A stretch of DNA of 64,000 bases from Megachile rotundata (taxonomy: Eukaryota; Arthropoda; Insecta; Hymenoptera; Megachilidae), in NCBI RefSeq assembly GCF_050947335.1, contig NW_027473314.1:4092001-4156000 (forward strand), written 5' to 3'. Positions within the stretch are counted from its first letter, which is position 1. Each line of letters begins with the position of its first letter. Made by a program: the position numbers and the translations under genes. The notes beneath the pieces were generated by a model that did no database searches, had not been told where the DNA came from, and saw only the letters and a list, made by a program, of their open reading frames with translations. Below are positions 63,001-64,000 of this stretch, piece after piece.

Positions 63001-64000
63001 TAATCACACTCATACAATCACAATCATACAATCACAATCATACAATCACAATCATACAATCACAATCATATAATCACAATCATGCAATCACAATCATACA
63101 ATCAACATCATACAATCACAATCATACAGTCCCAATCATGCAATCACAATCATACAATCACAATCATACAATTAAAATCATACAATCACAATCATACAAT
63201 CACAATCATGCAATCACAATCATATAATCGCAATCATACAACCGCAATGTCACAATCACTATCATACAATCACAATCATACAGTCACAATCATACAATCA
63301 CAATCATACAATCACAATCCTACTATCACAATCATACAATCACACTCATACAATCACAATCATACACTCGCAATCATACAATCGCAATGTCGCAATCACT
63401 ATTATACAATCACAGTCATAAAATCACAATCATACAATCACAATCATACAATTAAAATCATACAATCACAATCATACAATGACAATCATACAATCACAAT
63501 CATACAATCACAATCATACAATCACAATCATACAATCACAATCATACAATCACAATCATACAATCACAATCATACAATCACAATCATATAATCACAGTCA
63601 TGCAATCACAATCATACAATCAACATCATACAATCACAATCATACAGTCGCAATATTACAATCGCAATCATACAATCGCAATGTCACAATCCCTATCATA
63701 CAATCACAATCATATAATCACAATTATAAAATCACAATCATACAATCACAAGCACACAATCACAATCATACAATCACAATCATACAATCACAATCATACA
63801 ATCACAGTCAGACAATCACAATCATACAATCGCAATCATACAATCGTAATGTCACAATCACTATCGTACAATCACATTCATACAATCACAATCATACAAT
63901 CACGATCATACAATCACGATCATACAATCACGATCATACAATCACGATCATACAATCACGATCATACAATCACAATCATACAATCGCAATATTACAATCG
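60063..64000. repeat. Right-hand end of the window: overlapping 3.3, 1.9 and 1.4 kb duplications
   Basis: 60,163 matches 63,479 (3,316 bp, 237 units minus two one-base losses). 60,934 matches 62,850 (1,916 bp, 137 units minus the same two). The ATCGTAATGTC unit at 62,491 recurs at 63,849 (1,358 bp, 97 units, no loss between). Variants seen only here include CAATCCCTATC (60,373; 62,276; 63,691), CAATCCTAATC and AAGCACACAATC. The array is still running at 64,000. No gene is present. Confidence 0.85.

Larger units (their letters stand above)
1..64000. repeat. Satellite array of a 14-bp unit, (CAATCA)2TA
   Basis: The array is continuous from the first to the last base. The canonical unit ACAATCACAATCAT has 7 A, 4 C, 3 T and no G on the + strand. 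It divides into CAATCA, CAATCA and TA, so it looks like a doubled hexamer with a 2-bp spacer. Counting phase from the unit starting at 10 to the unit starting at 63,966, with 38 one-base losses, gives 4,571 units. Most variants are single substitutions, often A to G on the + strand (CACGATCAT, ATCGCAATC, CACAGTCAT, CATGCAATC, ATCGTAC). No unique sequence interrupts the array. What is inferred: eukaryotic constitutive heterochromatin. Not recognised: the satellite family or species. Confidence 0.98.

Noticed and set aside
134..63591. Many long + strand open frames (up to 402 codons) encoding Q/S/Y/N/H/T/I-rich 14-residue repeats, resembling a structural or antifreeze-type repetitive protein
   Set aside because: The canonical unit has no stop in any + frame, and 14 is not a multiple of 3, so all three frames give the same 14-residue repeat by default. 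Starts come only from variant units (CATGCAATC, CAATGTCAC, CAATGACAATC, CATGAAATC). Stops come from TATAATC, TTAAAATC, CATAAAATC, AATAAC and TGAC variants. Indels are whole 14-bp units, not multiples of 42, and one-base losses shift frame freely. Near-identical copies have open frames of different length, for example 23,823-24,377 against 49,762-50,970.
1..64000. CRISPR array
   Set aside because: Repeats are contiguous, with no unique spacers between them and no cas genes. The 14-bp unit is too short for a CRISPR repeat.
1..64000. Telomeric repeat
   Set aside because: The unit lacks G-runs on either strand (no TTAGGG-, TTTAGGG- or TTAGG-like motif), and the higher-order structure is unlike terminal telomere DNA.
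1..64000. 7+7 heptamer dimer as the basic structure
   Set aside because: AATCA cores are spaced alternately 6 and 8 bp apart, so the unit fits two hexamers plus TA and not two heptamers.
1..64000. Whole window as an assembly or sequencing artefact of a microsatellite
   Set aside because: Ordered variants, distinct copy lineages and exact phase accounting argue for real structure. Local copy number of identical blocks could still be wrong and cannot be tested from the sequence alone.
1..64000. G-quadruplex or long hairpin structures
   Set aside because: There are no GGG tracts, C is isolated rather than in runs, and one strand lacks G, so neither quadruplexes nor strong stems are supported.
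1..64000. tRNA, rRNA, promoters or terminators
   Set aside because: No non-repeat sequence exists in which such elements could be recognised. A+T-rich matches such as TATAAT occur only as variants of the unit (CATATAATC).

Overview
The whole 64 kb window is a single tandem-repeat (satellite DNA) array. I found no gene, RNA gene, transposon or unique sequence in it. The basic unit is 14 bp, ACAATCACAATCAT, which is best read as two CAATCA hexamers plus TA. Hand-counting the repeat phase from the first to the last base gives about 4,571 units. Both window edges lie inside the array, so its true ends are not visible. A large, AT-rich (canonical unit 28.6% G+C), gene-free, higher-order satellite points to eukaryotic heterochromatin (centromeric, pericentromeric, subtelomeric or sex-chromosome type). 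I do not recognise the family and cannot name the organism.

The array is hierarchical. Variant units such as ACAATCACGATCAT, ACAATCGCAATATT, ACAATCGCAATGTC and ACAAATAACATCAT recur in fixed orders and form modules of a few hundred bp. These modules build blocks of 3.8 to 9 kb that are duplicated in tandem or dispersed. Layout: 1-17,930 holds two tandem copies of an 8.1-8.9 kb higher-order block. 17,931-20,936 is a transition rich in TCTTACTATC and ATCATCAATC variants. 20,937-58,900 is built around five copies of a distinctive marker module (starting at 20,937; 31,094; 41,684; 47,016; 55,998), each followed by a pure run of 12-13 GATC-containing units. Inside this part lie a 3.8 kb tandem duplication (32.2-39.9 kb), a 5.3 kb tandem duplication (38.3-48.6 kb) and a roughly 7 kb block repeated 26 kb away (19.3-26.2 and 45.5-52.2 kb). 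58,901-64,000 has shorter, more recent-looking duplications of 532, 1,358, 1,916 and 3,316 bp.

The most notable property is the strict 14-bp register. All copy-to-copy offsets I checked are exact multiples of 14 minus the number of 13-bp units lying between the copies. I located 38 such 13-bp units, in two recurrent types, and 38 one-base losses account exactly for the phase change between the two ends of the window.

The long open frames on the + strand are not genes. The unit contains no stop codon in any + frame, and 14 is not a multiple of 3, so every frame reads the same 14-residue repeat (QSQSYNHNHTITII). The - strand unit carries two TGA triplets and is closed in all frames.
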